Assembly: GCA_946186505.1 (NCBI GenBank)
Contig: CAMHNI010000030.1
Coordinates: forward strand, 1 to 41,826
Direction of reading: 5' to 3'
Length of the DNA: 41,826 bases
From: an uncultured Prevotellaceae bacterium
GTDB taxonomy: Bacteria; Bacteroidota; Bacteroidia; Bacteroidales; Bacteroidaceae
Part shown: piece by piece, positions 15,916 through 24,128 of the stretch
Layout of the letters: every line of letters begins with the position of its first letter
Numbering within the stretch: the first letter of the stretch is position 1
Notes under the pieces: generated by a model
What the model was told of the DNA's origin: nothing
Databases searched by the model: none
What the model saw: only the letters and a program-made list of their open reading frames with translations
Position numbers and translations under genes: made by a program

Positions 15916-17400
15916 ATGAAGAAAATCCTGCTTTTACTGATGCTCTTTTCGTATCAGTCATTGATGGCTCAAAGCCGGGTTGTTCGTCTCGATGACGGTT
16001 GGCGCTGCCAGTCATCTGCCGTTACCGACGGCACTTGGTATGAAGCCACTGTGCCATCAACCGTAATGGGGGTGCTGACCAGCCAGCGTGGTGCCCGTTG
16101 CGAGTACCCCGACATTCTGGAAAGCTTGAACTACAAGCGGGTGGATGCCTCGCGCTTCCGTGTTCCCTGGATTTACGAACGCGACTTCGACCTCGACGGG
16201 CTGAGCCCTCAGGAGCATGTTTCGCTCATCTTCGAGGGAGTAGGCTACAGCGCCAATATCCGCATGAACGGCGTCCTTGTGGCATCACGCGACACCGTGA
16301 AAGGCCCCTTCCGTACCTACGAGATTGACGTCACCCGACAGGCCCGCGAACACAACACGCTGTCTGTCGAGGTGTTTGCCGCACAGCCCGGCGACCCGAA
16401 CATCGGCTTTGTAGATTGGAACCCATGGCCTGCCGACCAGAGCATGGGCATCTGGCGTCCCGTCAGCGTGAAGCGGTCGGGTGCCGTTGTGCTCAGCCAT
16501 CCCTTTGTCAAGACGCGTCTCAACCTCACCACCCTCGACGAAGCCTGGCTGACGGTGGAGACCGACATCAGGAACCTTAGCGGACAGGCATGCAGCGGAC
16601 AGCTGACGGGCGAGTTGGAGGGCAAACGCTTCTTCCTACCCTACTCGCTGAAGCCTCATGAGACGAAGACCCTGCGCATCAGCGCTGACGACACCTCCGT
16701 GCTTCATGTCAGGAACCCCCGACTCTGGTGGTGCTACACATTAGGAAAGCCCGAGCTTTACACCCTCCGTCTGCAGGCCGGCCAGGAACGTTCCGTGTCC
16801 GACGAGACGCAGCTCATCTACAACTACCTCGACCACAACGTGCGGGCCGTGAACAGCCTGCTCGACGCTGTCAACGTCATGGCGCGGATGAAGGTCTATG
16901 GCGTGAGCGGACAGCTCTTGCAGAAGCAGGAGAAGCGTCTCACCATTCCTGCCAACGGCCACGTCGACGCCTTCCAATTAGAGCCGCTCAGCGAGGCCAA
17001 CGGCTACCTGTTCTTAGAGATAAACGGCACGACGAATGTCTATGCTCTCTCGGCCGACAGCGACGTCTTCGACTGGGACAACTCCACCTGGTACGACACC
17101 CCGCTCCTGCATCAGGCCGACCACAAGGCCATTGGTGCCAGCCGCATTGACGGTTGCCGCATCAGCGAGACTCATAAAATAGTAGATGGCAAGACCTTAG
17201 TCACACTCACCGTTACGAATCCCACCGACCGCGTGGCCTACCTGCTCCAACTCTCGCTCCGTACGCCAAAAGGAAAGCTCATCGACGGCGTCACCTTCAG
17301 CGACAACTACATCAGCCTCGAGCCCAACAGTTCGTGTGAAGTCAGCTGCGAGTTCGACGGGCAGCAGAAATTCAAGGCGCAAATAGAGGGACGGGACTAA
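15916..17400 (+). CDS. Secreted GH2-type protein lacking its catalytic barrel
   Basis: The 494 residues start with a signal peptide (MKKILLLLMLFSYQSLMAQ). The N-terminal 300 residues match the jelly-roll and first immunoglobulin-like domain of family 2 enzymes of the exo-beta-glucosaminidase/beta-mannosidase kind (FEGVGYSANIRMNG; GPFRTYEIDVT; GIWRPVSV; RLWWCYTLGKPELY). At DETQLIYNYLDHN, about 16810-16825, the sequence jumps to what looks like a C-terminal immunoglobulin-like domain. The TIM barrel with both catalytic glutamates, some 350-400 residues, is absent. The reading frame is kept. It may be a carbohydrate-binding pseudoenzyme, a deletion mutant or an assembly artefact. It starts 4 bases past the channel stop. 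Confidence 0.8.
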   Translation: MKKILLLLMLFSYQSLMAQSRVVRLDDGWRCQSSAVTDGTWYEATVPSTVMGVLTSQRGARCEYPDILESLNYKRVDASRFRVPWIYERDFDLDGLSPQEHVSLIFEGVGYSANIRMNGVLVASRDTVKGPFRTYEIDVTRQAREHNTLSVEVFAAQPGDPNIGFVDWNPWPADQSMGIWRPVSVKRSGAVVLSHPFVKTRLNLTTLDEAWLTVETDIRNLSGQACSGQLTGELEGKRFFLPYSLKPHETKTLRISADDTSVLHVRNPRLWWCYTLGKPELYTLRLQAGQERSVSDETQLIYNYLDHNVRAVNSLLDAVNVMARMKVYGVSGQLLQKQEKRLTIPANGHVDAFQLEPLSEANGYLFLEINGTTNVYALSADSDVFDWDNSTWYDTPLLHQADHKAIGASRIDGCRISETHKIVDGKTLVTLTVTNPTDRVAYLLQLSLRTPKGKLIDGVTFSDNYISLEPNSSCEVSCEFDGQQKFKAQIEGRD

Positions 17401-17470
17401 GAAACAAAGGATGGACTAATTGAATAATGATTACCAACTTATGAAAAAGTATCTGGAAACAGAGGAAGTG

Positions 17471-18817
17471 ATGAAAAGTATTTGCTTGACACTATTGCTG
17501 TTGGGTGCGTTAGTTACCAGCAATGCACGCGTCGTATCACCCCGGTGGCAGGCACTTGCGGATAACGACGGGCACGAAACGCCGATGGCGGTAGGAGAAG
17601 CAGACTACCGCGTGGTGCCATTACCCATGAGCATACAAACGGACTCTGCCAATGTGTTCGTACTCAAGTCGGGCATGGAGATTGCCTACGACAGTAGCCA
17701 AGCTGGCATGCAGCGGAATGCAGAGTTCCTGAAGCAGTGGGTAGAGGAGCAAACAGGGATATGCCTGCAGCTGATGCCCAAAGAGAGACAGCGAGTCAAG
17801 AGTTCGAAGGCGGCCGTACGACTGGAACTCGGTTTATCTACCAACAAGAAAGCCCCTCTCACAGAGCCACAGCAGGAAGCCTATACCCTCAATGTGCAAA
17901 AAAGCGGTATCGACATCAAGGCCAATAGCGCCGTTGGTGTGTTCCGTGCCATCCAGACCTTACGCAAGAGTATGCCTGTCGGCCAGTTTGCCAGAGGCTT
18001 ACGATGGCCGTTCACCATGATTACCGATGAGCCACGTTTCAGCTATCGCGGCGTTCATCTTGACTGTGCCCGCCACTTCTTTTCCGTCGATGTTATCAAA
18101 CGCTATATCGACCTGCTGGCCCTACACGGCTGCAACCAGTTCCATTGGCACATTACCGACGATCAAGGCTGGCGCTTTGAGGTGAAAGCCCTGCCCGACC
18201 TGGCACCCAAGGGATGCATTCGCGAGCAGACGGTCATTGGCCGAAATTCTGGTGTTTACGACGGGAAAAGCTACGGAGGCTACTATACGCAGGATGACTG
18301 CCGCGAGATGGAGCAGTTCCTAAAGGAACGGGGACGCAGCATGATCGGATGGGACGAAACGCTAGAAGGCGGACTCACCCAGTCGGCTACTGTCATGTCG
18401 TGGCGAGGTGTCAGTGGCGGTATAGAGGCAGCCCGTCAGCATCATTCTGTCATCATGACCCCTACCGACTATTGCTATATTGACTACTATCAGCTGAAGG
18501 ACACATGGAACCAGCCACTGGCCATAGGGGGCTACGTACCGCTGAGCAAGGTATATTCCTTCGAACCGCTTGTAAAGGACGAGCTGACCGACGAGGAACA
18601 GCAATATATTATAGGCGCCCAAATCAACCTATGGACAGAGTATGTGGATGCACCCGAACATCTATTCTATATGTTGCTGCCGCGTCTGGATGCCATCAGC
18701 GAGGTGCAGTGGTGCCAACCTCAACAGAAAGATTTCGAAAGGTTCAAGCAGCGGCTGTCCTGCATGAAGCGTCTATACGACCATCTGGGCGTTAGCTACT
18801 GCAGTGGGGCAGAATAA
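17471..18817 (+). CDS. Secreted GH20-type protein lacking the catalytic centre
   Basis: About 448 residues. I start at MKSICLTLLLLGALVTSNA, a signal peptide; the upstream Met at 17420 would hide it. A GH20b domain (about 40-150) leads into the hexosaminidase core: YRGVHLDCARHFF, HWHITDDQGW, GGYYTQDD. At REM|EQFLKERG, near 18310, the sequence jumps to the late part of the barrel (MIGWDETLEGG, VMSWRG, WTEY, SEVQW). The missing 120 or so residues include the Asp-Glu pair of the GGDE motif that drives substrate-assisted catalysis. The frame is intact. Binding without hydrolysis, a dead gene or misassembly are all possible. It lies 70 bases after the GH2 gene. Confidence 0.82.
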   Translation: MKSICLTLLLLGALVTSNARVVSPRWQALADNDGHETPMAVGEADYRVVPLPMSIQTDSANVFVLKSGMEIAYDSSQAGMQRNAEFLKQWVEEQTGICLQLMPKERQRVKSSKAAVRLELGLSTNKKAPLTEPQQEAYTLNVQKSGIDIKANSAVGVFRAIQTLRKSMPVGQFARGLRWPFTMITDEPRFSYRGVHLDCARHFFSVDVIKRYIDLLALHGCNQFHWHITDDQGWRFEVKALPDLAPKGCIREQTVIGRNSGVYDGKSYGGYYTQDDCREMEQFLKERGRSMIGWDETLEGGLTQSATVMSWRGVSGGIEAARQHHSVIMTPTDYCYIDYYQLKDTWNQPLAIGGYVPLSKVYSFEPLVKDELTDEEQQYIIGAQINLWTEYVDAPEHLFYMLLPRLDAISEVQWCQPQQKDFERFKQRLSCMKRLYDHLGVSYCSGAE

Positions 18818-19023
18818 AAGATTGCAGCAGCCATTGGCCGTTATGCGACATCTCATCATAGATGATAAAGGAGAATACATATTTCAAGCATTTCATTCAC
18901 TCAACTTTACAAAAAAAGCATCTACCTCTACCAATCTTATTTGAAATCTATGCTAACAACCTGATTTTATTAGGTTTATGCAATCCTTTTCATCCATTTT
19001 AATTCTATTCTACCCCTACTTTA

Positions 19024-19056
19024 CCTCTACCTAACCTCTACCTAACCTCTACTAAA
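19024..19056. repeat. Three 11-base iterons, CCTCTACCTAA type
   Basis: Units start at 19024, 19035 and 19046. The last ends CTAAA. Read on the other strand the core is GGTAGAGG, related to the right-hand GTAGAAG array and in opposite orientation. Confidence 0.8.
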
Positions 19057-19168
19057 ATTCTATTTATATCCTATCAACTTACCATTTGTCCTCATCCCTG
19101 ATACTACCTACAACAAAACAAAGCTATAAATGGCTTTATGTGACAATTTGCTCGTAGCTTTTCAGTTA

Positions 19169-19227
19169 TTCCCAACGTGGGAACACTTTATTCCCAGTGT
19201 GGGAATGTATTATTCCCACCGTGGGAA
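19169..19227. repeat. Three TTCCCA-N3-TGGGAA palindromes, 22-base period
   Basis: Palindromes at 19169-19183, 19191-19205 and 19213-19227, centres exactly 22 bases apart, so all face the same side of the helix. This suggests cooperative binding of a dimeric protein. Confidence 0.9.
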
Positions 19228-19276
19228 CAAAAGCTTACCCCTACCGTTGTTTGTGTCTTGTTACTATTAAACACTT

Positions 19277-19362
19277 GTAGAAGGAAGGTTGGGGTTCAGT
19301 AGAAGGATGGTTGGGGTTTAGTAGAAGATAAGTAGAAGATAAGTAGAAGATAAGTAGAATTA
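19277..19362. repeat. GTAGAAG iterons, 22- then 11-base period
   Basis: GTAGAA begins units at 19277, 19299, 19321, 19332, 19343 and 19354. The first two units are 22 bases with a GGTTGGGGTT half, the next three 11 bases (GTAGAAGATAA), the last partial. All are in 11-base phase. Confidence 0.85.
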
Positions 19363-19476
19363 GAATAATGCAATAACATACTTGTTATCAGAGAGATACT
19401 ATAAATTATGTAGAACGAGTCGGCAGGATGGTTCTGAATGAGTCAAAGAAGACAATGACCTACGAGTTCTTCGCAA

Positions 19477-20664
19477 TCACTGCAAATCGTGGTCTGTCAT
19501 CGCACAGACACAGGAGTCGGACCATACGTTTTCAGCTGTTTCCACCATGTCGATGATGGTGTAGATGGGCAGGATAATGCCGAGAATGGCGACAGGAGCA
19601 CCGATACCCGACATCAGCGAGAGCGTCAGGAAGAAGCAACCCATGGGGACACCGGCGTTGCCGACAGCGGAGACAACGGAGATGAGGAGCCACAGGAGGA
19701 TGGTGCCGAGGGTAAGCGGCGTGCCGCCGTTCTGCATCACGAAGAGCGAGGTGACGAGGATGAAGGCGGCGCAACCGTTCATGTTGATGGTGGTGCAGAT
19801 GGGGAGTACGAAGCGGGCGATGTCTTTGCGGACACCCAGGCGGTTCTCCGCCGATTCCATCGTGACGGGAAGCGTTGCGGCGCTACTCTTCGTGAAGAGT
19901 GCCATCAGCACGGCAGGCATCATCTTGCCTAAGACATGGATAGGATTCAAGCCGCGAGCCATCAGGAATAAAGGCAGAACGACGAAGAACTGAATGACAT
20001 TGCCGCCCAATACCACGAGGACATATTTGCCTATGGAATCAGCCACGACACCTGCAGAGACTTGGGCGGAGAGTTGGGCGGAGAAAGCCACGATGCCGAG
20101 GGGAAGTGTCCAGATTAATCCGCGAATGAGCAGGAAGAGCAATTCCTGGAGACCTAACAATCCTTTTACAACAACAGACTTGTTTTCACTCTCCGGCAGT
20201 TTCGACAATCCGATGCCAATGGCAAAAGCCAATAGCAACAACGACAAGACATTACCTTCAAGGAAGGGTTTGACGATATTATTGGGGATAATACTGAGAA
20301 TGTGGTCGAGATAGGAAGCCTCCCCTACTGCCCCCGAGGGGGCTTCTATAGCTATTGTGCTCTCCTCGGGGAGCGAAGAGGGGGCTACCACCACATACAG
20401 CAAGGCTCCCACGGCTGCAGCAGCGAAGGTCGTCAGCAACGTATAAATCAAGGTACGCCCAAAGATGCGACCAGACCCTTTCGAGCCGAACGTGGCAAAC
20501 GTGGTGATGACTGCCAGCACAATCGTCGGCACGGCCAACAACTGGAACAATCGGGTATAGACCGTTGCCACAAAGTCCATCACGTCGTTGAGCCACCCTA
20601 ATCCGAGCATTCCTAACACGGCGCCCACCACGAGTGCCGCAATCCATATAATTGTTTTCTTCAT
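19477..20664 (-). CDS. Dicarboxylate/amino acid:cation symporter (DAACS)
   Basis: A 395-residue inner-membrane symporter of the glutamate/dicarboxylate/cystine carrier family, with multiple hydrophobic helices. Family marks: TKSSAATLPVTM in hairpin 1, TINMNGCAAF at the sodium-site helix (Asn where many relatives have Asp), GNAGVPMGCFF in hairpin 2 and MVETAENVWSD near the end. Substrate cannot be read from this; cystine or another amino acid would fit the regulon. Start at MKKTIIW; the in-frame upstream MNYKTHPSPSLWG is translated from a G-rich intergenic repeat. A Ser/Pro-rich loop near residue 115 is coded by a G/C-rich palindromic stretch (20320-20380) that looks inserted. It follows the TonB receptor by 49 bases. 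Confidence 0.88.
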   Translation of the reverse strand: MKKTIIWIAALVVGAVLGMLGLGWLNDVMDFVATVYTRLFQLLAVPTIVLAVITTFATFGSKGSGRIFGRTLIYTLLTTFAAAAVGALLYVVVAPSSLPEESTIAIEAPSGAVGEASYLDHILSIIPNNIVKPFLEGNVLSLLLLAFAIGIGLSKLPESENKSVVVKGLLGLQELLFLLIRGLIWTLPLGIVAFSAQLSAQVSAGVVADSIGKYVLVVLGGNVIQFFVVLPLFLMARGLNPIHVLGKMMPAVLMALFTKSSAATLPVTMESAENRLGVRKDIARFVLPICTTINMNGCAAFILVTSLFVMQNGGTPLTLGTILLWLLISVVSAVGNAGVPMGCFFLTLSLMSGIGAPVAILGIILPIYTIIDMVETAENVWSDSCVCAMTDHDLQ

Positions 20665-20676
20665 TTCTTGTCTATC

Positions 20677-20710
20677 TACTCCCCTTCCCCACAGGGAGGG
20701 GCTGGGGTGA
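20677..20710. repeat. G-rich intergenic repeat
   Basis: CTCCCCTTCCCCACAGGGAG and following GGGGCTGGGG. Similar G/C-skewed blocks occur inside the symporter (20320-20380) and the receptor (22055-22082), consistent with a dispersed repeat. Confidence 0.45.
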
Positions 20711-20713
20711 GTC

Positions 20714-22765
20714 TTATAATTCAAACGTTAAATTCATGTAAATATTGCGTCCCTTCTGTGGGATGTGGTTCCAGTCGGCGTAAGTGGCGTACTGCTTGTC
20801 GAAGAGGTTCTCGACACCAGCACGAATTACAAATCCCAAATTACGCGCTCGGCTCTGCCGCTTTGCTCTGCAAAGAATTCCGAACTGATATTGTGCAGAC
20901 AAGTTGACTATCGTCCACGCCTTAGCCGCCGTCTCACCATATTTTTCGCCGTAGCTGCTCTGTCGGGCGTTGCCTTTAACGGTGGCTTGCGCTTGAAAGC
21001 GCTGGTGCTGATAGATCCATTCCGACTGCCAACTGATGGGCGAGATGAGCGGCAATGCGTCGCCGTCGGCATCACGACCTGCGCTGTAACTCACCTTCTT
21101 GTTCCAGCGCAGCTGCTCAGTTATCTGCCAATCCCACGACAGTGAGACGTTGGCAATGGTAGCATGACTGATGTTGCCATACACTTTTACGCCCTCGGCA
21201 CCAACGGTCATCGGCGAGAGGCGCGTCTCGAACTGACCGATGATGTAGTTTGAGAACAGAAACACGTTGCCGTCAATTGAGAATTGAGAGTTGAAAACTG
21301 AGAATTTGGCGGCGCCGTTGATTTCCACCGCCGACTCGTTCTTCAGCGAGGGATTGCCGATGTAGTCATACTGGTCGAACGTGTTGTTCAGATAGTAGCC
21401 GTAGGCCTCGGTTACCGTGGGCGCACGACTGCCCCAACCGGCTCCAATTGAAAGTTGAGAGTTGGAAATCGAAAGTTGATAGTTGGCGGCGATGCGACCC
21501 GTTGTCTGATGATATGCATCGGTCATGCCGGGAAAGAAGACCTTCAGGGCATGATAGCCCTCCTCGTTGTTCAGGCGCTGTTGCTGCCAAGCCACCTTTG
21601 CCGACAGGCGTAGCGACTGGTTATTGGCGATGCTCACGTTATCCGTCGCAGCCACACCCGTGTTCAGCGTACCCACGTCGGGCCACGTCACCATATACAT
21701 CGGAGCTGCGCCACCAGGATACATCGTCATGTCGGCAAACAGACGGTTGTAGTAGAGGTCGTAGTTCAGCGCCACGTCATGCTTTTTGTGCGAGGTCGTC
21801 AGCAGGCTATACACACCCGCCGTCCAACTCTTGCCGGGCATATCCATGTGAATCTGCACGTCAGGGCGCTTCGTGTCGTCCATTTCGTGAGTGATGTGGT
21901 TGTAGTAGGCTTTCGTCTCCAAACTCGCATTGCGGAAGAGGTGCTTGTACGACAGCGAAGAAATAAAGCCCTCGGCCTTCGCCACGTCCATGTTCAGCGC
22001 AGGATAGCCCACATCGGTGGCACGGTCGAAGATCAGCGTTGCCTCCAGCATGTCAAGCCCCCCTTCCGTCCCCCCGAAGGAGGGAAACCGGAGTCCCGCA
22101 TTTGTAAAGACATTCACCTTCTGGAACTGCGAAAACAGCAGCTCGTCGCCACCGCCCACCTCGTAATTGTCAGCATGACGATAGAATGCACCCGCATTCA
22201 GGTATGTCCTGTGACTGCTCAGCACCGCGTCGGCACCATACACCTGCACGTGGCCGTTCCACTCATGACCTGCCGAGGCGCTGGCATGAAAAGCATCGCT
22301 GTCAAAGCCCGCCTTGCGTAACTTCAAATCCAGACTGCCGCCGATGTTGCCCGTGGCCTGCGGATTGCCGTCGAGGCCGCTGTTCAGGCTGATGCTCTGC
22401 AGGTTGCCGCTCTCCACATACGACGTCACAGGGTCCATCTTGTCTGTGCAGGCATAGAAAATCTTCATGCCGTCGATGGTTATTGACAGACGTTCTGTCT
22501 GCATATTGTTCACCACCGGCTCCCAAGCATATGAGCCTCGACGTACGAGGCTCACATTCTTCAGTTCACTCAGGTGTTCATCGATGCTGGCCACCTGTCC
22601 CTTCGCCGAGCGTTTCCGTCCTCGCCCCGTCTCCGAAACGATGACCACCTCATCAAGGTTTTGCGCCTTGTCGGTGGCCACCGTGTCAGATAGGAATATG
22701 GTTCTCACACCTAAAGGTATGAGCGAGCAGAGCTCGAAAGATAGCAAAACAGTTTCCAGCACCAT
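20714..22765 (-). CDS. TonB-dependent outer-membrane receptor, OprC-like
   Basis: A 683-residue TonB receptor. The plug begins DEVVIVSETGRG; the barrel ends in NIYMNLTFEL with a terminal aromatic-rich strand. DGMKIFYACTDKMDPVTSY and HEMDD..IHMDMPG recall the Cys/Met/His motifs of OprC-type copper receptors, so a metal or metal-thiol ligand is possible. The N-terminus is odd: the signal peptide is interrupted by a palindromic DNA element (22724-22736). Other apparent in-frame insertions: ILCRAKRQSRARN (20850-20875), RFPSFGGTEGGL (near 22060) and NSQLSI-type stretches near 21290 and 21460. It is second in the operon after the lipoprotein, in the shared-operator regulon. A carboxypeptidase-like N-terminal domain is absent. 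Confidence 0.88.
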   Translation of the reverse strand: MVLETVLLSFELCSLIPLGVRTIFLSDTVATDKAQNLDEVVIVSETGRGRKRSAKGQVASIDEHLSELKNVSLVRRGSYAWEPVVNNMQTERLSITIDGMKIFYACTDKMDPVTSYVESGNLQSISLNSGLDGNPQATGNIGGSLDLKLRKAGFDSDAFHASASAGHEWNGHVQVYGADAVLSSHRTYLNAGAFYRHADNYEVGGGDELLFSQFQKVNVFTNAGLRFPSFGGTEGGLDMLEATLIFDRATDVGYPALNMDVAKAEGFISSLSYKHLFRNASLETKAYYNHITHEMDDTKRPDVQIHMDMPGKSWTAGVYSLLTTSHKKHDVALNYDLYYNRLFADMTMYPGGAAPMYMVTWPDVGTLNTGVAATDNVSIANNQSLRLSAKVAWQQQRLNNEEGYHALKVFFPGMTDAYHQTTGRIAANYQLSISNSQLSIGAGWGSRAPTVTEAYGYYLNNTFDQYDYIGNPSLKNESAVEINGAAKFSVFNSQFSIDGNVFLFSNYIIGQFETRLSPMTVGAEGVKVYGNISHATIANVSLSWDWQITEQLRWNKKVSYSAGRDADGDALPLISPISWQSEWIYQHQRFQAQATVKGNARQSSYGEKYGETAAKAWTIVNLSAQYQFGILCRAKRQSRARNLGFVIRAGVENLFDKQYATYADWNHIPQKGRNIYMNLTFEL
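20850..20875. repeat. Double mini-hairpin element inside the TonB receptor
   Basis: CGGC-TCT-GCCG (20850-20860) abuts CTTTGC-TCT-GCAAAG (20861-20875). The left flank GCGCTCGG and first hairpin recur at 35850-35870. It adds about a dozen residues to the receptor in frame. Confidence 0.65.
22724..22736. repeat. CGAGC-N3-GCTCG palindrome at the receptor N-terminus
   Basis: CGAGC AGA GCTCG lies within codons of the signal-peptide region. The same core with other loops occurs in the SusC and cysteine desulfurase genes. Confidence 0.6.
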
Positions 22766-22782
22766 AATTATTTTTTTTTGAC

Positions 22783-22863
22783 CACGAATTACACTAATTT
22801 CACGAATTCCTACAGACTGTTAATCTGCAATCGTCGCGAAGTATATAATTAGTGTAATTCGTG
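22783..22863. repeat. 17-base inverted repeat between lipoprotein and receptor genes
   Basis: CACGAATTACACTAATT (22783-22799) is perfectly inverted at 22847-22863, each followed by a further CGAATT-type block. The 47-base loop could form in the mRNA between the two genes. A related piece, CACGAATTTCACTAATATT, lies upstream of the TusA-like gene near 35562. Confidence 0.75.
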
Positions 22864-22877
22864 AAATTCGTAGTTTA

Positions 22878-23831
22878 TTAGATTGTCGCGTCCCAATACA
22901 GCGAGCTATATCCTTCGTCCAAGTTATCGCCACCAGCCACTACGTTGCCCTGTGCGTCCTTCACCGTCAGGTGAATGCGCCAGCGACCGGTCATCGTCAG
23001 GTTCACCGTGCCCTGATAGCTGCCGTCGGCTTGCTTTGTCAGGCTCACGTTGTCGGGCGACGTATGGTTACCCATATCGGGCATGCGTGGGTCAATCTCG
23101 ATGGTGAACTGTTGCTCGGCCAGCGCGTAGGGCGTGGTGATGGGGTTGCTCTTCTGCGACACGTAGGCCGTGATGGTGTTCTTACCCGTCTGCCAGTCTG
23201 TTGGGTTCACTAGTGACAGGAAGTACGTCTGGTCGTTCCACTTGAAGTTCTTCAACCATGCCTGACCGTCGGGCAGCGCATTCACCGTGATGTCAGCCGT
23301 CTCGATGCCGCCGTTGCTGCCCAGCACGCTCACATCGTACCCCAGCGTCCACGAACCCGCCTCGCTGGTGTTCATCAGGAACGACACCCAGCCACGCTTC
23401 ACCGCCAGACGCGACTCGTCAAACGTCTCCACGCTGGACCCCACCGGCGTGCTATGCTTCATGTTCATCTTCACCATCAGCATCAGCGGTGTTACACTTG
23501 TCACGTCGAAGTTCTTGATGTAGTTGCCGTTCTTTTTCTTCGTAGCCACAAAGAAAATCTCGTTGTAGCCCGTGTGGAACGACCCATTTTTCGAGTAGGC
23601 AAACACATCGTACTTCCCGTCAACAGTCGTTGACAGCTCAGGGATGATCTTCACTGTCTGCAGGAACCGATACACCTGCAGCGCCTCCTCGGCCGAGCAG
23701 CAGTCGATATCACCGTCTATCGTTACACCCGGAATCTCAATTTCCTGAGTGCCAAAATCATCGTTCGAGTTGCAGGATGCCAGTCCCACCAGGACCATCG
23801 CTGCGAAAAACAATCTCATTACCTTTTTCAT
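22878..23831 (-). CDS. Cell-surface lipoprotein with YtkA-like C-terminal domain
   Basis: A 317-residue lipoprotein: signal peptide with lipobox LASC (Cys20), then an Asn/Asp linker. Residues DCCSAEEALQVYRFLQTVK form an unusual Cys-Cys segment. The last 90 residues (PDMGNHTSPDNVSL, GSYQGTVNLTMTGRWRI, GNVV) resemble YtkA/FixH-like beta domains, often found with copper or other metal handling. It is first in the operon with the OprC-like receptor and DAACS symporter, with a leader of about 118 bases and a shared-regulon promoter. It may capture the ligand for the receptor. Function is inferred. Confidence 0.75.
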   Translation of the reverse strand: MKKVMRLFFAAMVLVGLASCNSNDDFGTQEIEIPGVTIDGDIDCCSAEEALQVYRFLQTVKIIPELSTTVDGKYDVFAYSKNGSFHTGYNEIFFVATKKKNGNYIKNFDVTSVTPLMLMVKMNMKHSTPVGSSVETFDESRLAVKRGWVSFLMNTSEAGSWTLGYDVSVLGSNGGIETADITVNALPDGQAWLKNFKWNDQTYFLSLVNPTDWQTGKNTITAYVSQKSNPITTPYALAEQQFTIEIDPRMPDMGNHTSPDNVSLTKQADGSYQGTVNLTMTGRWRIHLTVKDAQGNVVAGGDNLDEGYSSLYWDATI

Positions 23832-23880
23832 ATCCTTACTATTATTTTAATGAATAATTTGACGGTGCAATGATGCGATT

Positions 23881-23940
23881 GAGCGAGAGCAGAGCCAAAC
23901 TCGTTTGAGCTCTGCCGAGCGTGAGCATCTTCGCGACCAG
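23881..23940 (-). promoter_or_regulatory. Structured 5' leader, copy A
   Basis: In the 5' UTR of the lipoprotein mRNA. Minus-strand GCAGAGC pairs with GCTCTGC around CAAAC/GTTTG, with further GAGC/GCTC arms. A closely similar sequence sits in the SusD leader at 29939-30000. Confidence 0.6.
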
Positions 23941-23954
23941 TTCGTAACTGGGCG

Positions 23955-24012
23955 CAAAGGTACGGCGATTCCTGCGCTCCCACAATCGCCATTATTTGGC
24001 ATTTCGCATACC
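23955..24012 (-). promoter_or_regulatory. Shared-regulon promoter A (lipoprotein operon)
   Basis: Minus strand, 5' to 3': operator GGTATGCGAAATGCC (24012-23998), 12 bases, TTG (23985-23983), 20 bases, TACCTTTG (23962-23955). An extra half-site ATGCC lies 8 bases further upstream. Confidence 0.85.
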
Positions 24013-24094
24013 AAACGTTTGGCATAGCCCTCCTTTTCGCCCGTTTTTCGTGACTTTTAACGCCGAAAACGATACAAGAATACGAAAAAATGAT

Positions 24095-24102
24095 TAACTT
24101 TG
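24095..24102 (+). promoter_or_regulatory. Promoter of the decayed MNT gene
   Basis: TAACTTTG, 26 bases upstream of the ATG at 24129. Confidence 0.5.
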
Positions 24103-24128
24103 CGGCGAATTATTAAACTCACAGCGTT

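Larger units (their letters stand above)
18818..19476. other. 660-base gene-free stretch
   Basis: No convincing ORF on either strand. It carries three sets of short repeats with 11- or 22-base period, listed separately, and separates the plus-strand hydrolases from the minus-strand symporter operon. Confidence 0.7.

Noticed and set aside
19169..19227. CRISPR-like regular palindromes
   Set aside because: Units are only 15 bases with 7-base gaps that are alike; there are no spacers and no cas genes.
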